Part shown: piece by piece, positions 22,602 through 35,889 of the stretch
How positions within the stretch are numbered: the stretch's first letter is position 1
Layout of the letters: every line of letters starts with the position of its first letter
Source: Rotaria sp. Silwood1
Taxonomy: Eukaryota; Rotifera; Eurotatoria; Philodinida; Philodinidae
Reading direction: 5' to 3'
NCBI GenBank assembly: GCA_905250075.1
Contig: CAJNOP010000029.1
Location: forward strand, 1,561,701 to 1,625,700
Length of the DNA: 64,000 nucleotides
The notes under the pieces: generated by a model
What the model was told of the DNA's origin: nothing
The model's database searches: none
The model's input: only the letters and a program-made list of their open reading frames with translations
Translations under genes and position numbers: made by a program

Positions 22602-25600
22602 CAATAATAAACGAAAAACATATTTCAATAGGATACATCTATTTGAGTGAATCGTTTTATAAAATGAAATATAAAGCAAAAGCTTTATTCACTAAATGTG
22701 TTTGTTGTTGTTTTTTTCGAGCCGGTACATCTCATGCACAAACATGGAAATTACCTGAAAATATCAGCAATTGTTGCATGTGAATACAAAATAGTATCAG
22801 ATGTAGCCGATTAATGTTTCTGATTTTTTGGATCTGTTATATTTCTAACTTTACAATAATTTATGAGATCAATATTAACTATTTATTTAATTTATTTCAA
22901 TGAAGATGGTAGAGTAACAAGTTCTTCCATAAAATAGCAAATTAAAACAATGAGATAAAACTATCATAAGTATTGATCACGCAATGAAGGCTTCGATTTT
23001 AAAATATTTGTGATGATATCAGAACTGTTTCAAGAATCCTAAAAAAAAGGACATATGATAAGGAAAATATCTAGGAGTGCACAGTAAATATACAAGGGAA
23101 AAGAAAGAGAATAATAGAAAGTCATACTAATGGAAGAGGAAATTTGCATTCGACTATTCAAGATCGCAACAGAATGTGCGTATGCTGAAGAGAAAAATAT
23201 ACAGTCACACTTCACTTATCAATGGCAAAGTTAGTGAACAAAATCATTAACTTGTTAAGGGATCTTAATATTTCAAATTGACTACTGGAAAAATTAGTAT
23301 TACATCGCATCTAGGCCAGGCTGGTAGCTCTGATATACATGCACATATTTCTATTGTATGTAATCGCAAATATAAGTCAATTTGTGACCCGTTTACACAT
23401 ATTTCATGTAAGAGCAGATCGTGCGTGAAGACAAGACATTTTAAAAGCTTTTCAATTTGGTTGAGCACTATATTGTGAAGGTCGTTCATTATGTTAATCA
23501 CCAAGTTTTATCAGAAAACTTTGTCTGATTCGATCGATTGATCTTTTCATATAGTTTCATATGAAATAACGATATCAATCAAATTTATCCGTGAGTTGCA
23601 TGATAAACTTTTGTTATGATATAGAACAGACGTGCACTAAATATGTCACGAAAAATTCAATCAATCATCTGAAAAGATTGCATTTATGTAGAATCTCTCA
23701 AATTGAATTCAATGTTAAACTAAACTTCTATCGAATTAAATTCATTGGGAAAATTTGATTTTCTGATAATAAATTTTTTGTCTTCTATTTACCTGTACAT
23801 ATTTGGTAAATAAAAATAAATTAGGAAACTAGAATTTGTTGGAAAAATTATCACAATATATCTAAGAATATTTCATATCTTAGTTTTCATTTCAACTCTA
23901 TATTCAATTGTTTACTAGCTATACATCGTTCAGAGATTGTACTGAACATTGCATTATTTAGTTCGATGGATAATGTAAAATAAATATTCATAGAATAACT
24001 TACAAGTGGTTAGTACCAACTAAGTTCATTAGCCATCTGTAATTGTAAGACGAAGACAATGAGAAGCTTGATAAATTTCTTCAAATCATCTCGATTAAAA
24101 CATATATTGAGCTATTATTCTACTGTGTGAGCTTTTAATAAGATGTTAAAGAACTTCAGTTTTCATCCTATATTGACATAGTTATTTAACATTTTTCCTC
24201 ATCTATTGCTATAGATAATTGATTTTGGTATTTTTTGTAAAACAAGATCTGAAAGGAGTGTTGAAGTAGATAAGGTAGAACCTTGCGACCCTATCCAGAG
24301 TGTGAAATAAGTTATTGTAACGATATTAATCTAGTCATAGTGTCACACCTATTGTATATCATCCATTGCTTATGTATAAAGCGAAAGAGAATGAAAAGAG
24401 ACTATACAAAGACCAAGGAGGCAGATAATCTAAATATGAAGATAGGAACAATAAATTAATTACAGATACATAGTCACTGTCAAAGGAAGTAGAAGACCAG
24501 AAATGACAAGAGAAGGATAAAACGTCACGCACAAATCATCAATGAAGTCAACGAATGAAGCAAAAGACAACACATCAAGAATAAACAGAGAGCATCACAG
24601 TTGTTGATATCCGATCAAAGACTATATATCAATAACATCTCGTTGTACTATAATAACTACTTATTACATTTCTGGAAGATCAAGAAAAAGTACGGTAAAG
24701 AAATATGCTTGAATATAGATAGATTATCTTCCTGTGATTGGCAACAACAGCTACATTGTGTTTTACATTTTAATTCCACAAGGATTGTGTTAACAACTTT
24801 TCTCTTCGAAATCAATATCTAATCGATGGTATAACATATGCTAGAGCTATTAACATAGAAATATAAGTAAGTAATGCAACTAAATAATGTCAATTGATTT
24901 TTTATCATATAATATAAGAATAAATAAACTAATATATTTATTTGTATTTATGTTCATTATTATTAATATCTTATTATGTAAATATATATGTATATATTGA
25001 AAAAGTCATAATTAATTGTATTATGTAGACATCAAAATATTATCCATAGAACTTCATATAAGTTTAAAAATAGAATTTGATATTAATATTCAGTTGAAAT
25101 ATGAATTAAATCTTTTAATATCGAAAGTTTAATTAATATCATAAACATTAAAGAAATAAAAACTACACGAATTAAACGAAAAATACCTTAAAATACATAT
25201 GAATAGTATATTAGATACAGACTTAAATCAAAATAATAAACATGCAATTCAACATCAATGACTATTATATGAAACTGATAGATTTAGATCATCATATAAC
25301 TTAAGAACAAACACGTAGTGAACATCAAAATTAATTAACACGATTTATTCTCAATTTTTTCTATTGTCAGAAGCGCTAGAAAAAATTCAACTAGTGACTC
25401 GAATAGAGACAATTGTTTTCAACGGAAATAAAAGGAAATAGAAATTGTTATTAAATTACCAAAGATACATATTCCAGAGAACCAAAAGGCTAATCTGTTG
25501 ACACTTAGAATGGATAAATATATTTTTGTTTAGATTATATGAAACGACAGAGCAAACAGTTGCCTATAAAATGGAACGTCTTCAAATTCTCTGTAATATT

Positions 25601-27389
25601 TTTTAGCTATGATACAGCAATATTTCCGAAGCTCCTAAAGTTGTTTTCCTTCCGACTTCTTATAGAAAGTACATTTTTTGACATGAATGTCAGCCATAAA
25701 CGCTCTAGACAAACTCGTCAACACCTCATTTTGTAGCAAATAGTTTGCTCAATTGTTATATGCAACGCAAAATAAAATTATATTTACGCGATCTAGGTGT
25801 TTAAAAATTAGAATTTTGTTTTTCTGGAGTGCATATCATTGCAAATCTGGTATTAATTTATATTTCTTGTTTGCAACGATTTTCTCTACACGAAATTTTT
25901 CAAGTGAAATATTCAGCTTTAATCAATAAATCTAATCATAGATTACAAAAAAAAACTAATTAAAATGATATGATCTATTTTTTGTCACCTATTTGACTGA
26001 AACGCTTTAAAAACTATCAAAATATCAATAAAGATTTTATTTTTATTATGTCGCCATTGACACAATGAGGATATTTATTATAAGAAATACAAAATCATTT
26101 TCATTATTCCTAAGACATTATAATTAGTATTAAAATAAGAGTCAACTTCTAATATATATCAGTTCGAACTAGTCGAAACCAAAATAGACAAATGATCTTT
26201 AAGATTTATCATTTTTTTCATGTACATAATATACATATTTGCTTTGATTAATATGAAATTTTGTTGTAAACATGTTTTTCATAGGAATATTAATGGAAAA
26301 AATAATATTGAGAGCGTCGTCCTTTCTGATATTACTATGCAGAATATATTTTATCTATCAGAAAAGAAAAGGTTAACACTGTCAGTGACTGTAGTTGATA
26401 GACATTTATGTTTACAGATCGATAGATCGTTAGCAAACTTTGTCATATCTCAACAATATGATAATTAAGTTCAGAGATGTTCGAACTAAAACATGGTAAA
26501 GTTAATTGAAGTTTTTCCATATCGAAACGTAATACATTAGAAAGTTAAGTCAAATTATCCATAGTCAAATAAGCAGCATAGTTTCTATAGTAAAGAAAAA
26601 ATCTCGATCGAATAAATTTGTTTTGAATTTGATTATATTTAATTTATAGTCATTGTTCGTAACTGAAAGAATTGGAGATGATATTTGAAACGACTATTCC
26701 CTAGTGAAAAGACTCATCAATCAAGTATGAATTCTCGAATTACTACAGCTATTTTATGCCTAGATGTACTTTTCGTGCAGTCTAGTAATACGAAAATAGA
26801 CTAAAGTAATAGAATAAAGAAAACTGATGTAATTTCATGAAAAATAAATAAAAAGTGTTGAAATTTTTCCTTCATCCTTTTGTTGATGAACCATTCATAA
26901 TAGCTTAATGATTAGGAAGTTAAAGAGAAGAAAAACAAATTTTCACATCTAACTATTCATTTACTAAGAGTAAATATTTTCTTAAACGTATAAAAGATAA
27001 TTCCTTCAATTTTACATCAGAAATTCAGATAATAATATACTTTTTTTTCCAGATAGGTTGTAAAAATTAAAGAAATAAAACATGGCTAATCACTTATGTT
27101 ATAAATCGATTAGATGATATAAGCATAATACTATAACTAAATAATTTTATTTATTATTTTAGATTTCTAAATGATAGATGTTCATTAATTTAAAAATATC
27201 AGTTTTGTCTTTGTAATAAGTAAAACTAACAGTGTATTTCTTATAGCATTTCTTAATTTCTTTAAATAATTTTTTATTTTATCTTTTATTGTTAGTGTTA
27301 TACTTAAATCACAACCGATATGATAATTACAATATCACAAAAATACCATATATGCTAATGAGTAATTTTACATAAACCATCCGAGTACA

Positions 27390-27575
27390 TAAAAAAAAAA
27401 TATTTGAGTACTCGTGAAATATTCAATATTACGAAGCAAGTATTTAATCGTCATACTTATACCCTAGCATGAGTATTACTGATGAATACTTAAAAATCCT
27501 GAGTTTTCATCAGTACTCGCGGCATTTTCTAACATGCCTACGTTATGAATACTCATCCATGAGTACCGTCACTTG
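27390..27575. repeat. Cluster of GAGTA(C/T) / GTACTC words in both orientations
   Basis: At least seven copies of GAGTAC, GAGTACTCG, GAGTATT, GAATACT and GTACTCGCGG occur within about 190 bp, in both orientations and ending CATGAGTACCGTCAC. The pattern (short subterminal words repeated in both directions) resembles the arrays in the 19704-20188 element, but no terminal pair or target duplication could be set. Confidence 0.35.
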
Positions 27576-28706
27576 AGGTTGTCCCTTTCTATTCATATTG
27601 ATTATAAATAGACATAATTTTTCAATTAGAAATAGTATAACAGTTTAATACGTATAATATCAAAGACTTGAATTAAAGGCATTCGGAAATGAATAGATAA
27701 TAGTTCCATCAAAATTTCTATAGAGTATGCAGACATATTTGATTTCCAATGCGAACTGTTCAAAAAATGACTAATAAAAAAAAAAAAGGCATAAAGTCTA
27801 AAACAATTTCACGGAATTTCCTTAACGGGAATCTTTAGCCTAAAATTTGGTTCAAAAACAAGCTAAACCAGCAAACATTTATGTATCTTTACACTTCCTG
27901 AATAGATATGCTAGAAATAGAAAAATAACATTCTGTGAAAGGGTCATTTAGTTTAAAGTTGTTCTAAATTGTATGCACCCATTTACACTGAAAACATCGT
28001 TTTTCAATAGCATCAGCTGAGAAAGAACGCTTACTTATTTCCAATGAAGGAAATATTAGAATAAAAATATTGTCATCAAACGATTGAATGAGAGTTCTAC
28101 TTTCATAATCTATGTTGCCTAGATTTTTCTAATATCTTAAAGAGTTAGAATTATTGTGTTATAAAAGAAATTCAATCATTAGACATTATGAAAAAATATC
28201 ACTTTCATTTTTTTTCCACTATTTGTCCGCTGTGCATAAAGTTTCTTATCCTATGCAACACTCAAATATTATTGAGTCCATTCTTAAAATATGATATTCA
28301 AGGTTATGAATATGATAATTTATTCTAAATACAAAAATCAGACTGTGTTATGAAGGAAACTTGACGATTAGATTGATGTGTCCTATTAGGATATGCTCAT
28401 GCATATAAAAACACATATTCATAAAATCTATTGTCACGCTGAGATATTCGAGAAAGAATATTCAAGAAAACAGAAGAAAACAATTTAAAGTCTTTTTTTG
28501 TTGTTTTCTTTCATTCATTAGCCTACGGTCATGCACTACTTATTTGTTTTCGAAGAGTGACTCAGCCACAATGATGATGTGGATGGAAACGAGCATGAAG
28601 AAGCCTTAAAAGGTTTTGTCGTCACTCGTCTTTTTTTTTCGCTTTTGCATAAAGCAAAGAGTAATTTACGCATAATCACAATGGAAGATCATTGTCTTTT
28701 TTCTCT

Positions 28707-28710
<4 letters not shown>

Positions 28711-28737
<27 letters not shown>

Positions 28738-28738
28738 A
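28711..28738. repeat. (TC)n microsatellite
   Basis: Fourteen uninterrupted TC dinucleotides on the plus strand. A (GA)n tract of similar length lies about 390 bp downstream. Confidence 0.95.
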
Positions 28739-29125
28739 TTTCTTTTGCCTTCAAAACAAAAAAACTACAAAGACTATTTGATATATAATCAAAAAAACAA
28801 AATAACTAGCAAAACTTAGATTTACATTTCATTGAATCAAATCATTGTATACATCATTCACCAAAGAGAATGATAAGCAGATCTTGAGATCAGTTTATAA
28901 TCTTTCTCTTTTTGCTTCTTTTTTTTGTCTTTTCTAGGTTTTTGTTGTTGTTTTTGATAGACATCATTGTTTTCTATATGTTACTCGATACTCTTCAAGT
29001 CGCATTTCTTTATCTTGTCAAGAAAACTTTTCGACAAGTAATAAATGAGAAAAGAGGAGACGGTCTTAGTGACGGAATGCATCCAAATGTAAAATGACTA
29101 ACATAAAAAAGAGAGAGAAAGCGAT

Positions 29126-29152
<27 letters not shown>
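29126..29152. repeat. (AG)n microsatellite
   Basis: About 13 AG dinucleotides just upstream (about 120 bp) of the neuropeptide receptor start codon, complementary to the TC tract at 28711-28738. Confidence 0.95.
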
Positions 29153-29156
<4 letters not shown>

Positions 29157-29270
29157 ACGTAGCCCAAAAAGAACCTAAAAATCAGATTCTTTCTTATTCA
29201 GATAATAAGAGAGAATAGACAAATAGATACATGACGAATGAATATTAGTAAATAATTTCAATAAAAACCA

Positions 29271-31189
29271 ATGACTACATTGATTAATTACACTAACAAT
29301 AATTTTTCAAAAGAAGAATCTTCATCTGGATTGCCTTTAACTGTACAAGTGAGTAAAAAGATCATACTTTTACTTTTTTCTCTATTATAATCGATATAAA
29401 GAGTATTTATTTTCAAACGAATAAAACTGATTTGATTCGTATTTTTGAATATTCCGATATTTGTACTAAGAAAAAGTTTTCTAAAATACAAATTTCAAAT
29501 GATTGTTTTTTTTTTGTTTGACTAATAAATGTCATTGAGATACATTGAAGTAAGTATTTTGTATATTCCAGTTTTTTTGTTTCTCTTTATAATAGAAAAA
29601 TATAATTGAAACAAAGAAACCTCATCAAGCATATATTTAGGAATATAACAGTTACAAAACTAGAGGACATGATAACAATCACTAATGAATTACATACATA
29701 TCAAAAAATTGAACTTAGCTAAAGATTTTTCTATTATGAAAATATTTCTAAAACAATCTATTGATTTTCTTTTTCGAGAAAAACAAAAGTCATTCGTTTA
29801 TTTTTTTTACATATTTAGTTCATCTTTTTATTCTTATTTGCTATTGTTGTACTATTGGCCGTTTGTGGAAATAGTATTGTAATATGGATTGTACTTGCAC
29901 ATCGACGTATGAGAACACCAACAAATTATTTTCTTGTTAATCTTGCTTATGCTGATGTACTCAATGCTATATTTAATGTTCCATTTAATGGCTATTATAT
30001 GGTTACTGGAGTACGATGGCCATTTGGAAATTTAATGTGTCCTTTAGTACAAGCAGTATCTCATATATCAATTGCAGCTAATGTACTTACTTATGTAGCG
30101 ATTAGTTTAGATCGGTAAATTCAAAAATATTTAAAAATAAAAATAAAAACGATTATATATTTCTTTTTTTCTTCTTTCTATTGAAAAGATATTTTGCAAT
30201 ACTATATCCATTACGTACGAAATTAACACATAAACAAACTATTATGATAATATGTGGTATATGGATATTATCTTTACTTGTATCATCACCGGCTATTCGA
30301 TCATTTAGTAATATTAAAACTGATTGTAAAATTGAAAATTTAGATGAACATAAAAAGTAAATTATAAAAATATTTTATCTAGTTTTTTGTTTGCTAATAC
30401 AAAAAAAAGTTGATTTTTCTTATAGGTATGAATGGATTTTCTTTTCAGTAACATATATAGGTCCAATTGTTATATTAACAATAACATATACAAGAATAGC
30501 TATTGAACTATGGAGACAAACTGGTTTGTTTTATTAAAATAAAAATTTTTGATTTTCACATAAATTTTATTTAGCTATTGGAGAAGTTACAAAACGACAA
30601 CGTGATTCAATTCAATCGAAACGAAAAGTTGTCAAAATGCTTATTGCTGTTGTTTTAATTTTTGGTATATGCTGGTAATTATAGAAAAAAAAAAAATATA
30701 TATATATATATTATATAAACGAATCTCTTATATTTTAATTATAGGTTTCCTCAACAACTTTATTTTATTCTTGTTTCTATATATAAATCAATTCCAGAAT
30801 GGCCTGGAACTCCTTATGTTTATCTTATATCGTATTTTTTTGCTATGAGTAATTCAATGTATAATCCATTTCTTTACTGTTGTATGAATAATAGGTAAAT
30901 AAAATAATATTTTTTGATTGTCGTTTCAATTTTTATTTTTTTTCTATTAATATTTAGATTTCGTAATGGTTTTCGTAGTGTATTTCGTTTTTGTCCATGT
31001 GTATCATCGTCAGTTGAATATTCTCTACAAGCTCATGCATCTTGTCGTAGTTTTTCGGAACCAGCAGCACTTAGTGTGGTATATTCATCACAACGTAAAA
31101 GTAAAACAACAAATTCATCAAATATACCTCGAGCAACAATGTCTGAATTATCGATTAATTTTAATCGACATCATCGACAAAATTTATGA
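29271..31189 (+). CDS. Neuropeptide-type rhodopsin-class GPCR (tachykinin/NPY receptor-like), seven coding exons
   Basis: Exons 29271-29348, 29819-30114, 30189-30356, 30426-30523, 30575-30674, 30745-30894 and 30958-31189 (GT-AG, frames agree) give 373 residues. The extracellular N-terminus has NYT and NFS glycosylation sites. Canonical marks: TM1 GN (N44), TM2 D72, TM3 C100 paired with C171, DRY at 124-126, TM4 W150, CWFP at 246-249, NPFLY at 287-291, then NNRFR and a Cys pair (C309, C311) suitable for palmitoylation. SNSMYNPFLYCCMNNRFR closely follows the tachykinin receptor TM7 pattern, while NPY-type is the alternative. Intron 1 is long (470 bp) and the others are 51-74 bp. Polyadenylation signals lie at 31290-31299. 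It acts at the plasma membrane, coupling a peptide ligand to G proteins. Confidence 0.9.
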
Positions 31190-31471
31190 AAACTAAATTT
31201 TTTTTTTCTTCCTCATTATATTCCTTTTATGTCTTTGCTGATGACTTCATTTCTTTTTTTTTTTAAATATATATCCAGAGAAAGAGAGAAATAAATAAAA
31301 TCTAAATTCACGATCTTTTACAAAAATAGAATGAACAAGAGAAAATTAGTTTTCTCTTTGGAATGATGATGACTAGATGATTGATGTTTGACATGAGTTA
31401 ATATATTCATTAGATTATATTCGGAATTTTTATGTTTCTTTTTCCTTTCTTTCTTTCTTTCTTCGATTCAT
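31190..31471. other. Tail-to-tail intergenic spacer (282 bp)
   Basis: Lies between the plus-strand receptor and minus-strand convertase stop codons. It holds overlapping AATAAA signals for the receptor (31290-31299) and a TTTC microsatellite (31445-31463). The convertase's own AATAAA (31476-31471 on the minus strand) overlaps its stop codon. Confidence 0.7.
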
Positions 31472-34400
31472 TTATTGCAACCAATTACCATTAAGACGAG
31501 CAAGAAGACGAAGCCAATGACTATCTGTACGAGGAACAGTGTTGATATCATTGAGTTTATCTTGTTGATCATATTCATCATTGTTTGATGAGAGTTTATT
31601 TGATTCAATCATATCTTGTTGACGATCGACAAATTTTGAACTTTGACGTTTTTCCTGAACAAAAGAGAAAAACATAAATCTTTTTTTTAGCGATAAAATG
31701 TTTTTTCATTATTTTGAAAGCTATTTTAATTAAAATAATGAGAATGTGCTAATATAAAAACTAGCCGAGCTGTAATTTACTGTTTGAACCTATATCGGAT
31801 TTACAAAGAAGCCTTGATAAGGCTAAAAGGATTTATGCTCATAGATCTCCAGAGTAGAGTCGGTTGAATTGTTCTCGGACCTGGCTCGAATCCAAAAATT
31901 TTGAAGTCGATGGACTCTAGTCGTTTGAGAAATGTATAGAATACGCTAGCCACTAAATGCGAAAAAACAGAAAAAAAAAGTTCTTATTTTCGGAGCGACT
32001 CTCTAATTCCAATTAGAAAATTTCATTGAGACTGTTAAAGTACGATTCGATCAGGTTCAGATCCGAAACTCTTGGACTCATTTTTACGTATATACGGCAT
32101 CAGTCAAAAAGACTATTCCTTTGTTAAGATATTGATTTTCGAACAGATACTCGCTTGCCATAAAAAAATCAAGTTGCCTTAGAAATTAAATATCTCGACC
32201 AAGGAATATTCTTGTCAACTGAAAATTTCAGGATATTCTAAGAGTTATGAGACCTATCAATAGGATAACTTTCAGGTAGAAATTCTATTATTTGATTTTC
32301 CTGTAATAATCTAAAACTGAGTCAAATATTCAGTAAAACAATCATAACTCAACGTCAGAGACCTATGGACATGACCCCTATTAAGATTTTTCTAGTTATA
32401 TCTACACCTTATTTTTGTGCGGCCAATATGAGTTCACAATTAAGGTAGTTCTTTGTCATAATTTTCTCGAAGGTCATTGTGCCCCGGGTAAAATTTGATC
32501 TAAAACCTTTGAGCTCATTCTATTTAAGAATTAATTCAATTTGCTTTAAAAATCTTTATTGAATTAAAATCGACAAGAAAAATTTCATTTGCTTTAAAAC
32601 ATATATTACAATCATCATGCCATTTTTCAATTGTAGTCATTATAACTAAACTACTAGGATATACTCGAGTCATACATGACTATGATAGCATCTTCGCACT
32701 TGAATATCATGTAGTTACTTACGATTCATATTTCAAATAGCTCATTTCTCAACTTACTTATACTACGTAGTATCATATATTCATTATTTTTATTTAGCCG
32801 TTTTCCTAATAGTAAATATATCTACAGGATGTTCTTGGAATTGAACAAGAAGATTATTCAATTAATTTTCAAAGACAATAGACGATCACTCGTAAAACTT
32901 GTTAAATGTCAGAAAAATATTAAAATATGCTTTCTTCAGTTATGACACAAATAGAATATATTCTTTTTAAGGTCTTATTATGGAAGAATCTATTTTTGTC
33001 ATCATGTTTTTTGTTTAACTTACACTTCGTTCATTCTGGACGGTATTATAATTTTCATCGTAAACTCTTGGTCCAGCTTTAATATGATGAGGTGCTTCAC
33101 TTGTACCATGTAATACTAAACGAAAATCTTCCAATGAACCATGATTATTCATGTTGCCCGTCTAATAAATGACAAATAGATTGTATATATATATATATGT
33201 ATAAAAAATAAAAATTTACTGTATCCATTATTTTAATTTTCCATAAACCTTTTGGATCTTCACCCCAATTATGTACACTCATAAATGACCAATTTTTAAA
33301 ACCTTCTGGTGATGTATCTTGATCACGTTCAGTTAATAATGTTGTTTGAGTTCCTAAGTAAATGATTTTTTAAAATACAAAAAAAAATAGAAAATATATT
33401 CAAATTTACCATGTGGACTAGTAATATTTATTTTGAGTGCACCACGTCGTGTATAACTAATTGTAACATAAAGTTGAATATGTTCAAGAAAACGAACTAC
33501 ATTATTTTCGCCTTCACAACCTTTCACTTCAAAATCGACTTCTAATGGACGAGCAGCACTGATTTTTCTACAAGTACATTATTAAAAAAAAAATTATTTT
33601 TATATAAAATACATACTGTGGTTGAAATTTAACCGGTTCTATTTCGCAAATACTTTGTTTAGGTACAGTAACCCAATTTTTTGCTGCTTCAGTTAATGCT
33701 GCAGCATTTAAAAGACCAAAACCAAAGCGACTATTTACCTAAAGAATAAAAAAAAAACAATTTACTCAATATTTCTTTAGTATAAATATATTTTTAGAAA
33801 AATAGAAGTACATATTTGCTTTGACAAACAAAAAAAACAGCTCAAAAATATTTGAATAAAATATTTATTTTTAAGAAAAAGCAAAAAATTATAAATATTA
33901 TTAAAATAATTCTAACATATGGTTAGTAAATATTAAAAATTATAAACTTACTTTATAACCTGCACCATTTGTTGTCCAACCATGATTATCAGCCAATGGT
34001 GCATATTCTGATGTCCAGGCAACTAAATGTTGCATGTCACGCCATGTTAATTCCGGACTATAATGAAATAAGAAGATTTATTTATAATTGATTTTTTTAT
34101 GTTTTACTTTGCTTCTAATACAAGGGCAAATATACCAGCAGCTAATGGGGCTGAAGCTAAAAACAAACAAAAATTTATCATGAAATAAGAATTTCTAGAA
34201 AAAAAAACAAACCAGATGTTCCTGTATGATCATCAGTACATGAATCATGAAGATCTGTTGTTGTCTAACGAAAACAAAAAAGATAAATACTTTTTTTTTT
34301 CTCTTATAATTAGTCTACTTACGACTTTTTGATCTTTATAAGCTCCTGATGAATATGTTGTTGCCATTGTACTTGGACAACGTTCAGCATACCATGGTGA

Positions 34401-35889
34401 TTGTTGATGTTCAGATGCAGATGATATTGAAATTGTATAAATTGAACCAGTATAACCATCACAACTAATTATGTTTTTATTCCAAATTATTAATTATTAA
34501 AGGAAATAAGAATTAAACTTACTTGCAATTATCTTGTCGTCGTCCGCCATTGCCTGATGCCCAAACATAAATAACACCTTTACCATTACGACCTTCTGTT
34601 ATTCCTTTGATAAAAGCAGCTGAAGCAAGTGTACCGGGACCTTCAACCTATAATTATTTATAACATATTTTAATCTTTAGTTATATTTAGTATTTATACT
34701 GTTCGTCCATCATCATTTGGACCCCATGAAGCTGAATAAATATCGATATATTTATGATTAAAAGCAATAGCTTCAGCTTCAACACGATCAGTAACATGAC
34801 CATCTAACATCCGAATACCACCAATTTTTGCATTATATCTAATATATAATCATGAAATAATAATAATATATATACGTATATATCTATATATGCTTACGCG
34901 ATACCAACACCACAAATAGAATTATTTGCAACCATCGCAACTTCTCCTGCACATCGTGTTCCATGTCTGAATTGATGAACAAAAAAAAAACAAAAGATAT
35001 TTAAATAAACATAAATAATAAATTATTACTTGTTTTCATTCGTTGGATCATATCGTGGACTTGGATCATCATCATTATCATTTAAATCATAGCTTGCCTT
35101 TGGATCATAATTTGCCAATATGTCCGAATTATTCCATTCAAGACCATCATCAAGTATGGTTACTTTAATACCTTTTCCTGTATAACCTGCTGCCCATGCT
35201 GGTAAAACGTGTAAATCAAGTTTTGGTAAATAACTTGAAGTATCTGGTCTTGTATCTTTCTAGAAATAAAAATCAAAAATTACATTGAATAGAACAAAGA
35301 AGAAAAACAAAAAGAAAAATTTAATACTTACTAAATACCATTCTTTTGACCATTTTGGATCAGAAAATGATACTGAACGATAAACACGTTCTTCTTGTGC
35401 ACGTTTATCAATGAAATCTCTTTTAACACGATTTCGTGATTGTTGTTGTTCAGCCCATGATACTTTTTCATGTTTAGTTAATAAATCAGTAAAATCATTT
35501 GTTGCACGTTTAGATCGTCGAGGAACATATGGATTAATAAATAAATAATAATTATCAAAGATCTAAAAATAAAATTTCAAAAAATATTATTTCAAAATAA
35601 TAAATATCAATAGTTAACCTTTCGTCTATTTTGTAAGCCAAGTTCACTTGCAACAAGATCTGCAACATCATCACCTAATAAATTAATAATATAAAAGTTT
35701 TTCTTATTTTTAGAATTATTAATTCAATCCTTTTTTCTTTTTTTTACCTTCATCAATTCTTACAACCCATTCGTTGGAATGTTCGGGTACGAATTCAATG
35801 TTATGATTGATTTCATCATAATCAATAGCTGCATTGGTCAAGGAAAATAAGAAAATAAATGAGAGGAAACGGGACATTAATCGATGCAT
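31472..35889 (-). CDS. PCSK1: Prohormone convertase 1/3-like subtilisin-type protease, 16 coding exons
   Basis: Exons from the start: 35889-35748, 35674-35619, 35562-35332, 35259-35030, 34966-34898, 34838-34700, 34647-34523, 34464-34323, 34264-34213, 34156-34108, 34057-33952, 33738-33617, 33567-33410, 33353-33220, 33161-33024 and 31654-31472. All frames agree, giving 691 residues. Signal peptide about 1-20; propeptide with sites RRSKR (81-85) and RVKR (111-114). Catalytic D180 (ILDDG), H221 (HGTRCAGE), oxyanion N322 (WASGNGG) and S395 (GTSASAPL) have furin's exact spacing. The P domain follows (about 450-600); its usual RRGDL reads RRGAL (528-532). [25 protein letters not shown] and NTVQNE favour PC1/3 over furin, and the oxyanion Asn excludes PC2. 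The C-terminus ([15 protein letters not shown]) could form the amphipathic granule-sorting helix. It cleaves prohormones at paired basic residues in secretory granules. Confidence 0.93.
31655..33023 (-). other. Expanded last intron of the convertase gene, repeat-bearing
   Basis: At 1369 bp this intron dwarfs the gene's others (49-73 bp, one of 213). It contains a copy of the dispersed hairpin repeat (about 31880-32460), so transposon insertion is the likely cause of the expansion. No internal ORF of note. Confidence 0.75.
31880..32460. mobile_element. Dispersed hairpin repeat, copy 1
   Basis: The segment from about 32100 matches 60820-61150 in the same orientation (for example CAGTAAAACAATCATAACTC against TAGTAAAACGATCATAACTC, and TTAAGATTTTTCTA against TTTAGGATTTTTCTA). 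The segment 31890-32080 matches 43500-43720 reversed. The core is an imperfect hairpin around TTGTTAAGATATTGATTTTCG and its inverse GAAATTAAATATCTCGACCAA. Short hAT-like ends (TAGAGTCGG near 31856 and GGACTCTAG near 31911-31919) bound an internal piece. Confidence 0.6.

Larger units (their letters stand above)
22602..29270. other. AT-rich gene desert
   Basis: No supportable exon over 6.6 kb. Small ORFs at 23265-23504 (minus) and 24601-24822, 25539-25736 and 26220-26468 (plus) show no motif or splice partners. A cluster of GAGTAC/GTACTC-like words lies at 27390-27570, and CT and GA microsatellites at 28711-28738 and 29126-29152. Confidence 0.5.

Noticed and set aside
23265-23504. Overlapping ORFs on both strands, the minus one of 79 residues with mixed composition
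   Set aside because: No motif, family resemblance or splice partner; two-strand openness suggests chance.
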